DNA of 64,000 nucleotides from Solidesulfovibrio alcoholivorans DSM 5433 (GCF_000702665.1 NZ_JNJA01000002.1:530477-594476); one strand, 5' to 3'. Numbered from the stretch's first letter, positions 11,268 to 21,055 are shown. Translations and numbers: made by a program. The notes: generated by a model not told the origin, from the sequence alone.

Positions 11268-12050
11268 ATGATGCGATCCCTTTGGACGGCCACCACCGGC
11301 ATGGTGGCCATGCAGATGCAGATAGACACCATGTCCAACAACCTGGCCAACGTGAACACCGTGGGCTTCAAGAAGAGCCGGGCCGAGTTCGAGGACCTCA
11401 TGTACCAGACCCTGCAGGTGGCCGGCACGGAAACCGCCGGCGGCAACCGCCTGCCCACGGGGCTCCAGGTGGGCCTTGGCGTCAAGCCGACGACGGTGCA
11501 CAAGTTCTTCACCCAGGGCGACCTGCAAAACACCGGCAACCAGCTCGACATCGCCATCCAGGGCCAGGGCTTTTTCAAGCTCGACGTCAACGGACGCGAG
11601 CTCTACACCCGGGCCGGGTCGTTCAAGCTCAACCAGGATGGCACCATCGTCAATTCCAGCGGCTATCCGCTCCAGCCGACCTTTTCCGTGCCCACGGACA
11701 CGAAGACCATCACCATCACGGAAAACGGCCATCTCTCCTGCCTCGACCAGGACAGCGCCGAATTGGCTTCCACCGACATCCCCGTCTACACCTTCATCAA
11801 CCCGGCCGGGCTCACGGCCGAAGGCCGCAACCTCTATTCCACGAGCCAGGCCTCGGGCGCGGCCACGGAGCTCGTCCCCGGCAACCAGAACGCCGGCACC
11901 CTGGCCCAGGGCTTCCTGGAAATGTCCAACGTCGAACTCGTCGACGAAATGGTCGGGCTCATCGTGGGGCAGCGTGCCTACGAGGCCAACTCCAAGGCTA
12001 TCACCACGGCGGACGGCATGCTGCAGACGGCCGTCAACGTGAAGCGGTAG
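11268..12050 (+). CDS. flgG: Flagellar distal rod protein FlgG
   Basis: FlgG forms the distal rod that crosses the periplasm to the hook. The 260-residue protein begins MMRSLWTATTGMVAMQ and carries the rod motif SNNLANVNTVGFKKSRAEFEDL. It also has the FlgG-typical DLQNTGNQLDIAIQGQGFF stretch and the C-terminal QGFLEMSNVELVDEMV helix. Length equals the family norm. It lies between flgF and flgA. Confidence 0.95.
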   Translation: MMRSLWTATTGMVAMQMQIDTMSNNLANVNTVGFKKSRAEFEDLMYQTLQVAGTETAGGNRLPTGLQVGLGVKPTTVHKFFTQGDLQNTGNQLDIAIQGQGFFKLDVNGRELYTRAGSFKLNQDGTIVNSSGYPLQPTFSVPTDTKTITITENGHLSCLDQDSAELASTDIPVYTFINPAGLTAEGRNLYSTSQASGAATELVPGNQNAGTLAQGFLEMSNVELVDEMVGLIVGQRAYEANSKAITTADGMLQTAVNVKR

Positions 12051-12068
12051 GTTTAACGGGAGGGCGTC

Positions 12069-13046
12069 ATGAACATGCGCATGTCGCGATGGACGACGGC
12101 GGCGGGCCTCTGCCTGTTCGCCCTGGCGCTGGCCCTGCCCGCGCGGGCGGCGCTGTGGCGGCTTTCGGTCAAGGAGGCCGCGTGCGCCGCGGGCGAGCGG
12201 GTGCTCCTGTCCGAAATCGCCGAACCGCAAGGCGAGTTCCCGCCCGACGCCTGGGCGGCGCTCGGCGCGACGCGCCTGTGGTACGCCCCGGAATCCGTGG
12301 GGAAAAAGAGCGTGATCCCGGCGGCCAAGGTTCTCGAAGGGCTGCGCTACTACCTGCGCGACGCGCCCGTGGAATTCGCGCTGCCCAATCAGTTGACGCT
12401 CGCGCGCGGCGGCAGGGTCATGAGCCACGAGGAACTGCGCGCCCTGGCCGTCGAACAATTGACGCCCAAGGTCGCGGCCCTTGGCGGCGAGGCCCGGCTC
12501 GTCAATGTGACCGTGCCTGACTCCCTGTTCCTCGACGACCGGGCCACGGGCGTGACCGTGGACGTCCCGGAGGTCACGGCCGGCAGGACGACCTTCCGTT
12601 TCGTGGTGAACGGTCCCCAGGCAAGGATATTGCAACAGGTCCCGGCGGAAGCCGCGGTCGAATGCTTCGCCCGCGTGCCCGTGGCGATCAAACCCATTTT
12701 GCCCAGGGACGGAGCCGCCGTGGAACAGACGCACTACATTTGGGAACGCCGCAATATGGCTAATATCAAGGGTCGGGTGTTCGACCCGGGCGACGGCAAG
12801 TGGCGGGCCAGACGGGGCGTGGGCGCGGGCCAGGTGATCATGGCCGACGAGATGGAGCCCATGCCGCTGGTGCTGCGCGGCGACCAGGTCAAGGTGGTGT
12901 ACGAGGGCCGGTCCGTGAAGCTGACGCTGCTTGGCGAGGCGCTTTCCGACGGCGCGCCCGGCGGCAAGATCACGGTGAAGAACCCCCGGGGCAACCGTGA
13001 ACTGACGGCGGTCGTGCGGGACAAGAATACGGTCGTGGTGCAGTAG
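12069..13046 (+). CDS. flgA: Flagellar P-ring assembly chaperone FlgA
   Basis: FlgA is the periplasmic chaperone for FlgI ring assembly. The 325-residue protein has a Sec signal peptide (about 1-28, ending PARAALW), a middle region, and a C-terminal SAF-type domain (about 250-325). That domain shows the ending AVVRDKNTVVVQ and the R-G-VGAGQVI-ADEME pattern seen in FlgA proteins. It is longer than the E. coli protein because of an N-terminal extension typical of delta-group FlgA. Order flgG-flgA-flgH-flgI supports the call. Confidence 0.9.
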   Translation: MNMRMSRWTTAAGLCLFALALALPARAALWRLSVKEAACAAGERVLLSEIAEPQGEFPPDAWAALGATRLWYAPESVGKKSVIPAAKVLEGLRYYLRDAPVEFALPNQLTLARGGRVMSHEELRALAVEQLTPKVAALGGEARLVNVTVPDSLFLDDRATGVTVDVPEVTAGRTTFRFVVNGPQARILQQVPAEAAVECFARVPVAIKPILPRDGAAVEQTHYIWERRNMANIKGRVFDPGDGKWRARRGVGAGQVIMADEMEPMPLVLRGDQVKVVYEGRSVKLTLLGEALSDGAPGGKITVKNPRGNRELTAVVRDKNTVVVQ

Positions 13047-13103
13047 CGAACAGCCGCGCCGGGCAGGGATGCCCGAACCGGGCGCGATGAGACGGAGTCT
13101 CCC

Positions 13104-13829
13104 ATGAAAAGCATGCGCATCTATCCCCTGATCGCGGCCCTGGCCGCCCTGGCCGCCTGCGCGCCGGCGTCCAAGCAGGCCAACCCCATGCCGCAGGTCA
13201 CCCCCAGCGTGGCCAAGGCCCCGCCGCCGGCGGAAAACCCCGGCTCGGTCTTCAGCCAGAACCAGCCCACGTTCCTGTTCGACGACACCCGGGCGCGGCG
13301 CATCGGCGACATCGTGACGGTCAACATCGTCGACACCTCCAAGTCCGACCTCAAGGCCGAGACCAAAAACGACCGCACCGCCAGCAACCAGCTCGGGGTG
13401 TCCAGCTATTTCGGCAACAAGGAGTTCGCCGGCAACCTGCCCGGTCAGCTCGGCGGCCCGAACTTCGGCATGAAGGGGCTCGTGGGCAACGACCCCATGG
13501 TCGGCAACACCACCTCGCAGAAGTTCCAGAGCAAGGGCGAGACCAAGCGGGAATCCGCGGTCACGGCCTCCATCGGCTGCCGCATCGTCAACATCCTGCC
13601 GGGCGGCGTCATGCAGGTGGAGGGCGCGCGCCAGACCAGGGTCAACAACGAAAACCAGATCATCGTGGTCAAGGGCCTCGTGCGGCCCATCGACGTGAGC
13701 CCGAGCAACACCGTGCCCTCGACCATGCTGGCCGACTGCCAGATCGAATACTACGGCGAAGGCGACCTGGCCGACCGCCAGAAGAGCGGCTGGCTCACGC
13801 GGCTGCTCGACAACGTCTGGCCGTTCTAA
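13104..13829 (+). CDS. flgH: Flagellar L-ring lipoprotein FlgH
   Basis: FlgH forms the L-ring in the outer membrane. The 241-residue protein has a lipoprotein signal with a LAAC lipobox (Cys19). It also has the FlgH core segments RARRIGDIVTVNIVD, LPGGVMQVEGARQTRVNNE and GLVRPIDVSPSNTV. The C-terminal end is short and Trp-rich (GWLTRLLDNVWPF). It lies between flgA and flgI. Confidence 0.95.
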   Translation: MKSMRIYPLIAALAALAACAPASKQANPMPQVTPSVAKAPPPAENPGSVFSQNQPTFLFDDTRARRIGDIVTVNIVDTSKSDLKAETKNDRTASNQLGVSSYFGNKEFAGNLPGQLGGPNFGMKGLVGNDPMVGNTTSQKFQSKGETKRESAVTASIGCRIVNILPGGVMQVEGARQTRVNNENQIIVVKGLVRPIDVSPSNTVPSTMLADCQIEYYGEGDLADRQKSGWLTRLLDNVWPF

Positions 13830-13853
13830 CGCGAGTCACGGGAGCGTAGGGAC

Positions 13854-14978
13854 ATGCACCCCATCCAGGCTAGGAAAGCACTGCGCGCGGCGGCCGCGCT
13901 GGCGACCGGGTTCGCGCTGGCGGCTCTGCTGGCGCTGCCGGCCCACGGCGCGCGCATCAAGGACATCGCCAGCGTCTCGGGCATGCGCAAGAACCAGCTC
14001 GTGGGCTACGGCCTCGTCGTCGGCCTTTCGGGCACGGGCGACCAGCGGGGCTCGGACTTCACGGTCCAGTCCATCTACAACATGCTGGACAAGATGGGCG
14101 TGCGCGTGGACAAGGCGACGCTTAAGCCGAAGAACGTGGCCGCGGTCATGGTCACGGCGCAGATGCCGGTCTCGGCCAAGCCCGGCAGCCGGATCGACGT
14201 CACGGTGTCGAGCATCGGCGACTCCACGAGCCTGCTTGGCGGCGTGTTGCTCGTGACACCCATGAAGGGCGTCGACGGCAACATCTACGCCATCGCCCAG
14301 GGCTCGGTGCTGGTCGGCGGCGTCTCGGCCCAGGGCGCGGGCGCGTCGGTGTCGAAAAACATCACCACCGTGGGCATGCTCCCCGGCGGGGCCAACGTGG
14401 AACGGGCCGTGGCGTTTTCCTTCAACGAGCAGTCCGACATCACGCTTTCCCTGCGCAACCCCGATTTCACCACGGCCAGCAAGGTGGCCAAGCGCGTCAA
14501 CGAAACCATGGGCGCGGCCATGGCCTCGGCCGTGGACGCCGGCACCATCCGCCTGGCCGTGCCGCCGGAAAACCAGGGCAACCTCGTGCCGCTGCTCGCC
14601 TCCATCGAAAACATCGAGGTGACCCCGGACCACCGCGCGCGCGTGGTGGTGGACGAAAAGACCGGCACGGTCGTGCTCGGCCAGAACGTGCAGATTTCGC
14701 CCGTGGCGGTCACCCACGGCAACCTCCAGATCCAGGTGCAGGAATCGGCCGACGTGTCCCAGCCGCTGCCGTTCTCGGGCGGCCAGACCGTGGTCACGCC
14801 GCAGACCAACATCGGGGTCAACGAGGAGAACCGCAAGCTCAAGATGATCGAAGGCGCGACGTTGCAGGAACTGGTCGAGGGCCTCAACGCCCTGGGCGCG
14901 ACGCCACGCGACCTCATAAGCGTCCTGCGCACCCTGGAAGCCTCGGGCGCGCTCTCGGCCGACCTGGAGGTCAACTAG
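13854..14978 (+). CDS. flgI: Flagellar P-ring protein FlgI
   Basis: FlgI builds the periplasmic P-ring around the rod. The 374-residue protein has a signal peptide ending near [13 protein letters not shown]. It then has the family core [37 protein letters not shown] and the C-terminal [22 protein letters not shown]. Length is normal. The stop is 2 bp before the next ATG, so flgI and flgJ are probably coupled. Confidence 0.96.
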   Translation: MHPIQARKALRAAAALATGFALAALLALPAHGARIKDIASVSGMRKNQLVGYGLVVGLSGTGDQRGSDFTVQSIYNMLDKMGVRVDKATLKPKNVAAVMVTAQMPVSAKPGSRIDVTVSSIGDSTSLLGGVLLVTPMKGVDGNIYAIAQGSVLVGGVSAQGAGASVSKNITTVGMLPGGANVERAVAFSFNEQSDITLSLRNPDFTTASKVAKRVNETMGAAMASAVDAGTIRLAVPPENQGNLVPLLASIENIEVTPDHRARVVVDEKTGTVVLGQNVQISPVAVTHGNLQIQVQESADVSQPLPFSGGQTVVTPQTNIGVNEENRKLKMIEGATLQELVEGLNALGATPRDLISVLRTLEASGALSADLEVN

Positions 14979-14980
14979 CC

Positions 14981-16000
14981 ATGGCGCTTCCCGCGGGCAT
15001 GGGCGACCTCGCCGCCACGGCGGGCCTGCAGGGGGACGTTGCGCAGAAGCTGCGTATCGACGCCCTCAAAAAGACCCTTTCCGGCGGCAAGACCAAGGAA
15101 GCCAAACTGCGGGAAGCCTGCCAGGGGTTCGAGTCCGTCTTCATCTCCAAGCTCTTCTCCCAGATGCGCGCCACCGTGCCCAAGGACGGCCTGCTGCACG
15201 GGCAGTACGAGGAGCAGTACTATTCGATGTTCGACAAGGCCATGTCGGACAAGATGGCGGCCGACGGCGGCATCGGCCTGGCCGACATGATGTACCGCCA
15301 GCTCAAGGGGCAGATCGCGGCCAAGGGTGCGGGCAAGGCCGAGGCGGGCGACATCCTGCCGGCCAACCGGCCCGTCGCCGCCCACGGCGGCTCCTTCGGC
15401 CCCGGCGCGGACCGTATTCCCCAAAGCGGCAGCGGGGCTCCGGCCGCGCGCCGGGGCGTCCAGGCGGACCATTTTTCGCCCGCCATGGCCGCGGCCCTGG
15501 CCCGGCCGGGCGTGCCGGCGCTCGCGCCGTCCCACACGCCGGCCGCCGGTTCCGCGGTGGACGTCGAAGGCGCGAGCGCCCAGGCCGCCGTGCCCCTGGC
15601 CGCGCCGGCCGTGGGCGAGGTCAGCTCGGAATACGGCTGGCGCAGTGACCCCATCAACGGCAGCCGCGCCTGGCACGCCGGCCTCGACATCGCCGCGCCG
15701 GCCGGCGACCCGGTCGCCGCCTGCTGGGACGGCACCGTGACCTACGCCGGAACCAAGGGCGGCTACGGCAACGTGGTGGAAGTCACCCATGCCGGCGGCT
15801 GGAAGAGCGTGTACGGCCACCTGCGGTCCGCTTCGGTCAAGGCCGGCGACGCGGTTACGGCCGGCGAGAAAATTGCAGAGGTCGGCAGTACGGGACGTTC
15901 CACCGGGCCGCATCTGCACTTCGAGCTGCGCCGCGACGGCGAGACGGTGGACCCCAAGGCCATGCTGGCCGCTTCGGGATTGTTGGAAGGAACGACGTAA
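14981..16000 (+). CDS. flgJ: Rod-binding protein FlgJ fused to an M23 endopeptidase
   Basis: This 339-residue protein joins the FlgJ rod-binding domain (about 28-110, with EACQGFESVFISKLFSQM and YEEQYYSMFDKAMSDKMA) to a C-terminal LytM/M23 peptidase (about 210-330). The peptidase keeps the zinc ligands His232, Asp236, His311 and His313 (HAGLD and HLH motifs) and His280. A disordered Ala/Pro-rich linker joins them. In enterobacteria FlgJ carries a glucosaminidase instead. Here the wall opening for the rod would be by peptide cleavage. No signal peptide is visible, in line with export by the flagellar apparatus. Confidence 0.9.
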   Translation: MALPAGMGDLAATAGLQGDVAQKLRIDALKKTLSGGKTKEAKLREACQGFESVFISKLFSQMRATVPKDGLLHGQYEEQYYSMFDKAMSDKMAADGGIGLADMMYRQLKGQIAAKGAGKAEAGDILPANRPVAAHGGSFGPGADRIPQSGSGAPAARRGVQADHFSPAMAAALARPGVPALAPSHTPAAGSAVDVEGASAQAAVPLAAPAVGEVSSEYGWRSDPINGSRAWHAGLDIAAPAGDPVAACWDGTVTYAGTKGGYGNVVEVTHAGGWKSVYGHLRSASVKAGDAVTAGEKIAEVGSTGRSTGPHLHFELRRDGETVDPKAMLAASGLLEGTT

Positions 16001-16033
16001 CATGCGGTGTTTTTTGGGAAACGGAGGACGGCC

Positions 16034-16510
16034 ATGATCAAGGGAATCCTTGCCAACCTGGAGCGCCAGTTGCGGGCCGTCATCTTGTTGCGCGATCTGC
16101 TCGAGGAAGAATTTGCCCAGCTCGCCGCGCGCGACCCCGGGGCCGTGGCCTCCCTCGAATTTTCCATCCAGGAACTGTTGCGCCAGCTCGGCGGGGAACG
16201 CCGCAGCCTGCATGCCCTGTATGCGGCCCTTGACCCCGCCGCCAAGCGTCTCGTGGACGTGGTCGGGCGCTTTCCCGCCGCGGACGCGGCCCGGGCAGGC
16301 GAACTGCACGCGGCCATCGACGCCGCCGAGCAGCAGGGGGCGAGGCAGGCCAACCGCAACTACACCATGGCGCTCGGGCTCTACGATGTGGCCAAGAGCG
16401 GCCTGGACAGCCTGCGGGCGCTGCTCGTGCCCAAAAAGGGCGTCTACGGCGCCAGGGGCCGCATGGCCTCCGCCCATGGCGGACCGAGCATCCTGAGCGG
16501 GAGATTGTGA
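16034..16510 (+). CDS. flgN: FlgN-like flagellar export chaperone
   Basis: The 158-residue helical protein lies directly before flgK, and its TGA overlaps the flgK ATG. FlgN is the chaperone for FlgK and FlgL in the cytoplasm, and this location and the all-alpha, Leu/Arg-rich sequence fit. Motif-level identity is weak, so the call depends mainly on context. The start at 16034 has a GGAGGA site 6-11 bases upstream, better than the in-frame start at 16007. Confidence 0.7.
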   Translation: MIKGILANLERQLRAVILLRDLLEEEFAQLAARDPGAVASLEFSIQELLRQLGGERRSLHALYAALDPAAKRLVDVVGRFPAADAARAGELHAAIDAAEQQGARQANRNYTMALGLYDVAKSGLDSLRALLVPKKGVYGARGRMASAHGGPSILSGRL

Positions 16511-18654
16511 TGTCGAGCTTAAGCTCCATCCTCTCCATCGGCCGCTCGGCCCTTTCCGCGTCCCAGGCGGCCCTTCAGGTCACGGGCAACAACATCGCCA
16601 ACGTCGACACCGAGGGCTACAGCAAGCAGTCCGTGGTGTTGCGCGACGGGGCGTACATCACCACCCAGCCCGGCCAGCTCGGCTCCGGCGTGGTGGCCCA
16701 GGAAGTGGTGCGTTCCTACGACGCCCTGACCGAATCCCAGTACGTCTCCCAGATTTCCGTGCGCGACCGCTGGACGGCCATGTACAACGGCCTGACCTCC
16801 ATCCAGAACCTGTTCAACGAATCCAACACGGACGGGGCCAACGCCGCGCTGTCCAACTTCTTCGACGACTGGGGCGACCTGACCACCGATCCCGACGCCG
16901 CCGCCACGCGCCAGACCATGCTCGAGGACTCGCAGACGCTGCTCAGCGTCTACCGCTCCATGGCCGATTCCCTGTCGCAGCAGGAGACGCAGCTCAACAC
17001 GGCCATAAGCGATGACGTGGACACGCTCAACCAGCTGGCCCAGGACGTCGCCGACCTCAACCGCCAGATCAACCAGTACCAGATCGACGGGGTGAGCAAC
17101 CCCAACAGCCTCTACGACCAGCGCGACGCCAAGGTCGAGGCCATGGCTTCCCTGGTGGACGTCAACGTCGTGGACAACGGCAAGGGCGACTACACCGTCT
17201 ACACCAAGTCCGGCCAGACCATCGTGGACGGCACGGTGTCCTTCAATTTCGCCTTCGAACAGGGCAAGACGGTGCGCACGCTCAGCGACGCATCCATTGC
17301 TGCGACCTCCGATGCCCAATGCTATTACGATGGTTCGGATTCGAAAGAGTACACCATCGAGGTGGTCGATGGAACGGCCTCGGGCACGCCGACCTTCAAG
17401 GCATCCCTGGACGGCGGCAAGACCTGGCTTACCGACACGGACGGCAACACGGCCATCTTTTCGGCTAACGACGAGGACGGCAAGGTGCGGGTAGGGGACC
17501 TGGACATCTGGTTCGGCACGACGACGGATGCGACGACGTTCCCCAGCGACCTCAATACCGGCGACTCGTTCACCCTGGTCCCCAAGAAGGCCTTGTACTG
17601 GTACACCACGGCCGGCACGCCGGAAAACGTCACGCCCCAGCAGTACGCCGACGGCACGGAAAACACCCGCCGCATCACCGGCGGTGCGTTGGGCGGGGCC
17701 TTTTTGCTGCGTGACGGGCAGCTCGGCGAATACCAGGACTCCCTGGACGCCATGGTCAACTCCCTGGTCTGGGAGGTCAACCGGGAGCATTCCCAGGGCG
17801 CGGGACTGACCAACTTTTCCACGGTCCAGGGCACCTATTCGGTGGCCGACACCGATACCGTCGCCCTGGCCAGCAATGCTTCGGGGCTGCCCTATTTCGA
17901 CCGGCTGCAATCCGGGGCGCTCATGCTGTACGCCTATGACGCCAATGGGGATTTGGCCACCGACGCTGGCGGCGTCTCCCTGGCCCGGTCCATCGCCTTC
18001 GATCCGACGGACGACACGAATTTCTCGTCCTCGGGCGCCATCGCGGGCTCGCTTCAGGGGTTGGCCGACGCCATCAACGACGTTTTTTCCCCGGACTATC
18101 TTCAGGCCGCCGTCGTCAACAACCAGCTCTCCATCTCGGGACAAAACGGCTGCACCTTCCAGTTCGGCGACGACACCACCGGCGTGCTGGCCGCCCTCGG
18201 CGTCAACACGCTTTTCACGGGCTCCAACGCCTCGGACGTGGCCATAAACAGCGTCGTGACCAACGACGTCAACCGGGTCTGCGCCGGGCATGTCGGTACG
18301 GACGGACTGGCCGCCTCGGGCGACAACTCCACGGCCACGGCCATCACGGCCCTGGAGGACAAGGCCATCGATTTTTCGGTGACCGGGCAGGCCGCGACAT
18401 CCCAGACCCTCGGCGGCTACTACGACGCCCTGGTCGGCCGGGTGGGCGCGGACACCTCGGCCGCCTCCTACCAGTCCACGTACCAATCCTCCCTGGCCGA
18501 CCAGACCAAGGCGCAGAAGCTGTCCGTTTCCGGCGTCAGCCTTGACGAGGAACTGACCAACCTCATCAAGTTCCAGCACTCCTACCAGGCGGCGGCCAAG
18601 CTCATCAGCACGGCCAACTCCATGTTCGAAACGGTCCTGGGGATGAAAAACTAG
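16510..18654 (+). CDS. flgK: Flagellar hook-associated protein FlgK (HAP1)
   Basis: FlgK forms the first hook-filament junction zone. The 714-residue protein has the N-terminal rod-type motif (VTGNNIANVDTEGYSKQSV) and the C-terminal helix (LTNLIKFQHSYQAAAKLISTANSMFETVLGMKN). It is longer than E. coli FlgK (547) because of central surface domains. One insertion contains SLDGGKTW at 299-306, which fits the Asp-box pattern. Start ATG overlaps the flgN-like stop. Confidence 0.95.
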   Translation: MSSLSSILSIGRSALSASQAALQVTGNNIANVDTEGYSKQSVVLRDGAYITTQPGQLGSGVVAQEVVRSYDALTESQYVSQISVRDRWTAMYNGLTSIQNLFNESNTDGANAALSNFFDDWGDLTTDPDAAATRQTMLEDSQTLLSVYRSMADSLSQQETQLNTAISDDVDTLNQLAQDVADLNRQINQYQIDGVSNPNSLYDQRDAKVEAMASLVDVNVVDNGKGDYTVYTKSGQTIVDGTVSFNFAFEQGKTVRTLSDASIAATSDAQCYYDGSDSKEYTIEVVDGTASGTPTFKASLDGGKTWLTDTDGNTAIFSANDEDGKVRVGDLDIWFGTTTDATTFPSDLNTGDSFTLVPKKALYWYTTAGTPENVTPQQYADGTENTRRITGGALGGAFLLRDGQLGEYQDSLDAMVNSLVWEVNREHSQGAGLTNFSTVQGTYSVADTDTVALASNASGLPYFDRLQSGALMLYAYDANGDLATDAGGVSLARSIAFDPTDDTNFSSSGAIAGSLQGLADAINDVFSPDYLQAAVVNNQLSISGQNGCTFQFGDDTTGVLAALGVNTLFTGSNASDVAINSVVTNDVNRVCAGHVGTDGLAASGDNSTATAITALEDKAIDFSVTGQAATSQTLGGYYDALVGRVGADTSAASYQSTYQSSLADQTKAQKLSVSGVSLDEELTNLIKFQHSYQAAAKLISTANSMFETVLGMKN

Positions 18655-18671
18655 CCCCGCCGGAGGTTCCC

Positions 18672-20231
18672 ATGGTCATGCGCGTCACCCAGCAAAGCCT
18701 TTACGGTTCGGTCATCAAGCAAAACAACGCCTCCCTGGCCAAGCTCATGGAGACCAACAACCAGGCCTCCACCCAAAAGCGCATCAACGCGCCCTCCGAC
18801 GACCCCAACGGTGCGGTGCAGGTGCTCAACACCCGCATCGACCTGAGCCAGCTCACCCAGTACAGCCGCAACATCGACGCGGCGCAAGGCTGGCTCACCC
18901 AGGCCGACAGCACGCTCTCCTCGGCCAGTACGCTGGTCACCACGATCAAGAGCTACGCCGAGCAGGCCGCCACGGGCACCGTCACCGAGGAAAACCGCGG
19001 GGAAATCGCTTCGGCCGTGCGCCAGTATTACGAGCAGCTCGTTTCCATGGCCAACACCACCTACGGGGAACAGTCCCTCTTCGCCGGCCAAAAGACCGAC
19101 ACCGAGGCCTACACCATGGGCCTTGGCCTCACGAGCAACGACACGGCCTTCGATGCGGCCCTCAAGGATCAGACGGCCCCGGGCTACACCATCGCCGGGG
19201 ACACCGATTCCACCGTCCTGGTCCAGTTCACGGACACGGCTTCGCCCGACCAGCCGGCCTTCCGCTACACCACGGACGGCGGCTCGACCTGGCAGACCGG
19301 TTCCTACGCCTCGCCCTCGCCCTCGACCGACACCGAAACCCTGGAGATGGGCGGGGTGTCCATGACGCTCTCCCACGCCGCGCTCAACAGCGTCACCGTC
19401 AGCACGGACACCGACGACGCCGACGGCACCTGGCTGTGGATCCGGCCCGCCGCCTACTACCAGGGCAACACCAACGACGACGTCGCCGTGACCTATACCG
19501 GCACTTCCGGCGCCACCGCCTCGGCGGCGGGGACCTTCACCGGCAACGTCCAGGTGAAGCTCACCGACGATACCGGCGGCGTGTACACCTATTCCTACAG
19601 CACCGACGGCGGCGGCACCTGGGTGGACGGGAACACCTCCGGCACGGACGCCGACGGCCACCCCACGTTGTCCGTGCCGGGCGGCATCATGACCATTGAC
19701 GAGACCGCGGGGTCGCCGGTCACCGGGGACCAGTTCTTCATCCAGCCGAGCACGGCCGACATTTCCATCGCCATTTCCCCCACGGATTCCGTGGTGGTCA
19801 ACGGCGTGGGCAAGGACATCTTCGGAGGCATGTACGAGACCACCGCTTCCAACGCCTCGACCAAGTATTATACCGCCGCCACCTTCGACGGCAGCGATTC
19901 CGGCAACCTGCTCGAAACCGTGGGCAAGCTGGTGGGCTACCTGGAAACCAACAACCAAAGCGGTATCCAGGAATGCCTCGACGACCTGACCACGTCGCAA
20001 AACCAGGTGCTCGTGGCGGCGGCGTCGGTGGGGGCCAAGGAAAACCGGGTGGATTCCACCGAGACCATGGTCACGACCCTGTCGGAAAACGCCACGACGA
20101 CTCTCAGCAACGTGGAAGACGCGGACCTGACGGAGCTGATCACCAAGCTCTCGGAGCAGGAACTGGCCTATCAGGCCGTGCTCAAGTCCTCGAGCATGGT
20201 CATGAACCTGTCCCTGGTCAGCTACATTTAG
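18672..20231 (+). CDS. flgL: Flagellar hook-associated protein FlgL (HAP3)
   Basis: FlgL is the second hook-filament junction protein. Residues 1-145 carry the flagellin-like D0/D1 helices (MRVTQQSLYGSVIKQNNASLAKL, QKRINAPSDDPNGAV) and the C-terminal helices end VLKSSSMVMNLSLVSYI. At 519 residues it is about 200 longer than E. coli FlgL. The insert (about 150-345) has two Asp-box-like motifs, TTDGGSTW at 200-207 and STDGGGTW at 310-317. The gene follows flgK by 17 bp. Confidence 0.93.
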   Translation: MVMRVTQQSLYGSVIKQNNASLAKLMETNNQASTQKRINAPSDDPNGAVQVLNTRIDLSQLTQYSRNIDAAQGWLTQADSTLSSASTLVTTIKSYAEQAATGTVTEENRGEIASAVRQYYEQLVSMANTTYGEQSLFAGQKTDTEAYTMGLGLTSNDTAFDAALKDQTAPGYTIAGDTDSTVLVQFTDTASPDQPAFRYTTDGGSTWQTGSYASPSPSTDTETLEMGGVSMTLSHAALNSVTVSTDTDDADGTWLWIRPAAYYQGNTNDDVAVTYTGTSGATASAAGTFTGNVQVKLTDDTGGVYTYSYSTDGGGTWVDGNTSGTDADGHPTLSVPGGIMTIDETAGSPVTGDQFFIQPSTADISIAISPTDSVVVNGVGKDIFGGMYETTASNASTKYYTAATFDGSDSGNLLETVGKLVGYLETNNQSGIQECLDDLTTSQNQVLVAAASVGAKENRVDSTETMVTTLSENATTTLSNVEDADLTELITKLSEQELAYQAVLKSSSMVMNLSLVSYI

Positions 20232-20253
20232 CCGCCCCGCGGCGCTTCCCCCG

Positions 20254-20283
20254 TTGACAAGGGGCGGGGCTGCCGCGTACACG
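20254..20283 (+). promoter_or_regulatory. Possible sigma-70 promoter for csrA-fliW
   Basis: TTGACA (20254-20259) lies 18 bp before TACACG (20278-20283), about 68 bp ahead of the csrA start. The -35 box is perfect and the -10 box weak. The same stretch can form a GC-rich stem (CCGCCCC with GGGGCGG), so a flgL terminator is an alternative reading. Confidence 0.4.
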
Positions 20284-20350
20284 ACGGCATAACAAGGCGC
20301 GAAAACGAAGGTTTTCAAGCCTGCAACCGAAAGTGGGGGCGCGGGCGTCC

Positions 20351-20590
20351 ATGCTCATTTTGACCCGACGGCCTGGCGAGAGCCTGCACCTCGGCGATCA
20401 CATCAAGATCACGGTCCTGGGCGTCCAGGGCAAGCAGATCAAGATCGGCCTTGAAGTGCCGGACGACATGCAGGTGTATCGCGAAGAGGTGTACCTCCGG
20501 GTGCTCGAGCAGAACCGGCAGGCGCTTTGCGCCATGGAATCCGATGTCCTGGCGGCGGCGAAGTTATGGCCAAAAAAGACGAACGAATAG
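20351..20590 (+). CDS. csrA: Carbon storage regulator CsrA
   Basis: CsrA is a small dimeric RNA-binding protein that represses or activates translation by binding GGA sites; in many flagellates it represses flagellin. The 79-residue protein starts [26 protein letters not shown] and keeps the [13 protein letters not shown] segment with the RNA-contact Arg. The 3' end overlaps fliW by 25 bp. Pairing with fliW is the known FliW-CsrA-flagellin partner-switch arrangement. Confidence 0.96.
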   Translation: MLILTRRPGESLHLGDHIKITVLGVQGKQIKIGLEVPDDMQVYREEVYLRVLEQNRQALCAMESDVLAAAKLWPKKTNE

Positions 20591-21018
20591 TGGAAACGCG
20601 GCTCGGGACCATGACCCTGCCCGAGGAGCGCGTGCTGACGTTTCCCCGCGGCCTGATCGGGTTCATGGGGCACCGGGAGTTCACGCTCATCCAGTTGCGC
20701 GAGGAGTCCCCGTTCCTCGTGCTGCAAAGCCTCGACGACCCCAAGCTCGGACTGCTCGTCGCCGATCCCTATTCCTTCATGACCGACTACGAAGTGGTCA
20801 TCGGTGAGGCCGACCGCCGGCTGCTCGACATCGAAACGCGGGAGCAGGCGCTGGTCCTCGTCACCGTGACCATCCCGCAGGGCATGCCCGAGCGCACCAC
20901 CCTCAACCTGAGCGGGCCCATCGTCATCAACAACGTCGCTCGCGTCGGGCTGCAGATCCCCCAGACCGACTCCCGTTACCCGGCCCACTATACGCCGGGC
21001 ATGACCGGCCGCAAATAG
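20566..21018 (+). CDS. fliW: Flagellar assembly factor FliW
   Basis: FliW binds either flagellin or CsrA and so couples filament export to flagellin translation. The 150-residue protein starts [14 protein letters not shown] and shows the family segments [31 protein letters not shown] and NLSGPIVIN. Length matches the family. It overlaps csrA out of frame, implying coupled translation and a fixed expression ratio. Confidence 0.94.
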   Translation: MAKKDERIVETRLGTMTLPEERVLTFPRGLIGFMGHREFTLIQLREESPFLVLQSLDDPKLGLLVADPYSFMTDYEVVIGEADRRLLDIETREQALVLVTVTIPQGMPERTTLNLSGPIVINNVARVGLQIPQTDSRYPAHYTPGMTGRK

Positions 21019-21021
21019 AAA

Positions 21022-21055
21022 GCGCCTTCCGCCCCTTTCGGGGGGAAGGCGCCTT
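21022..21055. terminator. Hairpin between convergent fliW and flgM
   Basis: A long GC-rich inverted repeat (GCGCCTTCCGCCCC against GGGGGGAAGGCGC with a short TTTC loop) starts a few bases after the fliW stop. There is no T-run on the plus strand and only a short T-rich tail on the minus strand. It could end both the fliW and the flgM transcripts. Confidence 0.55.
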
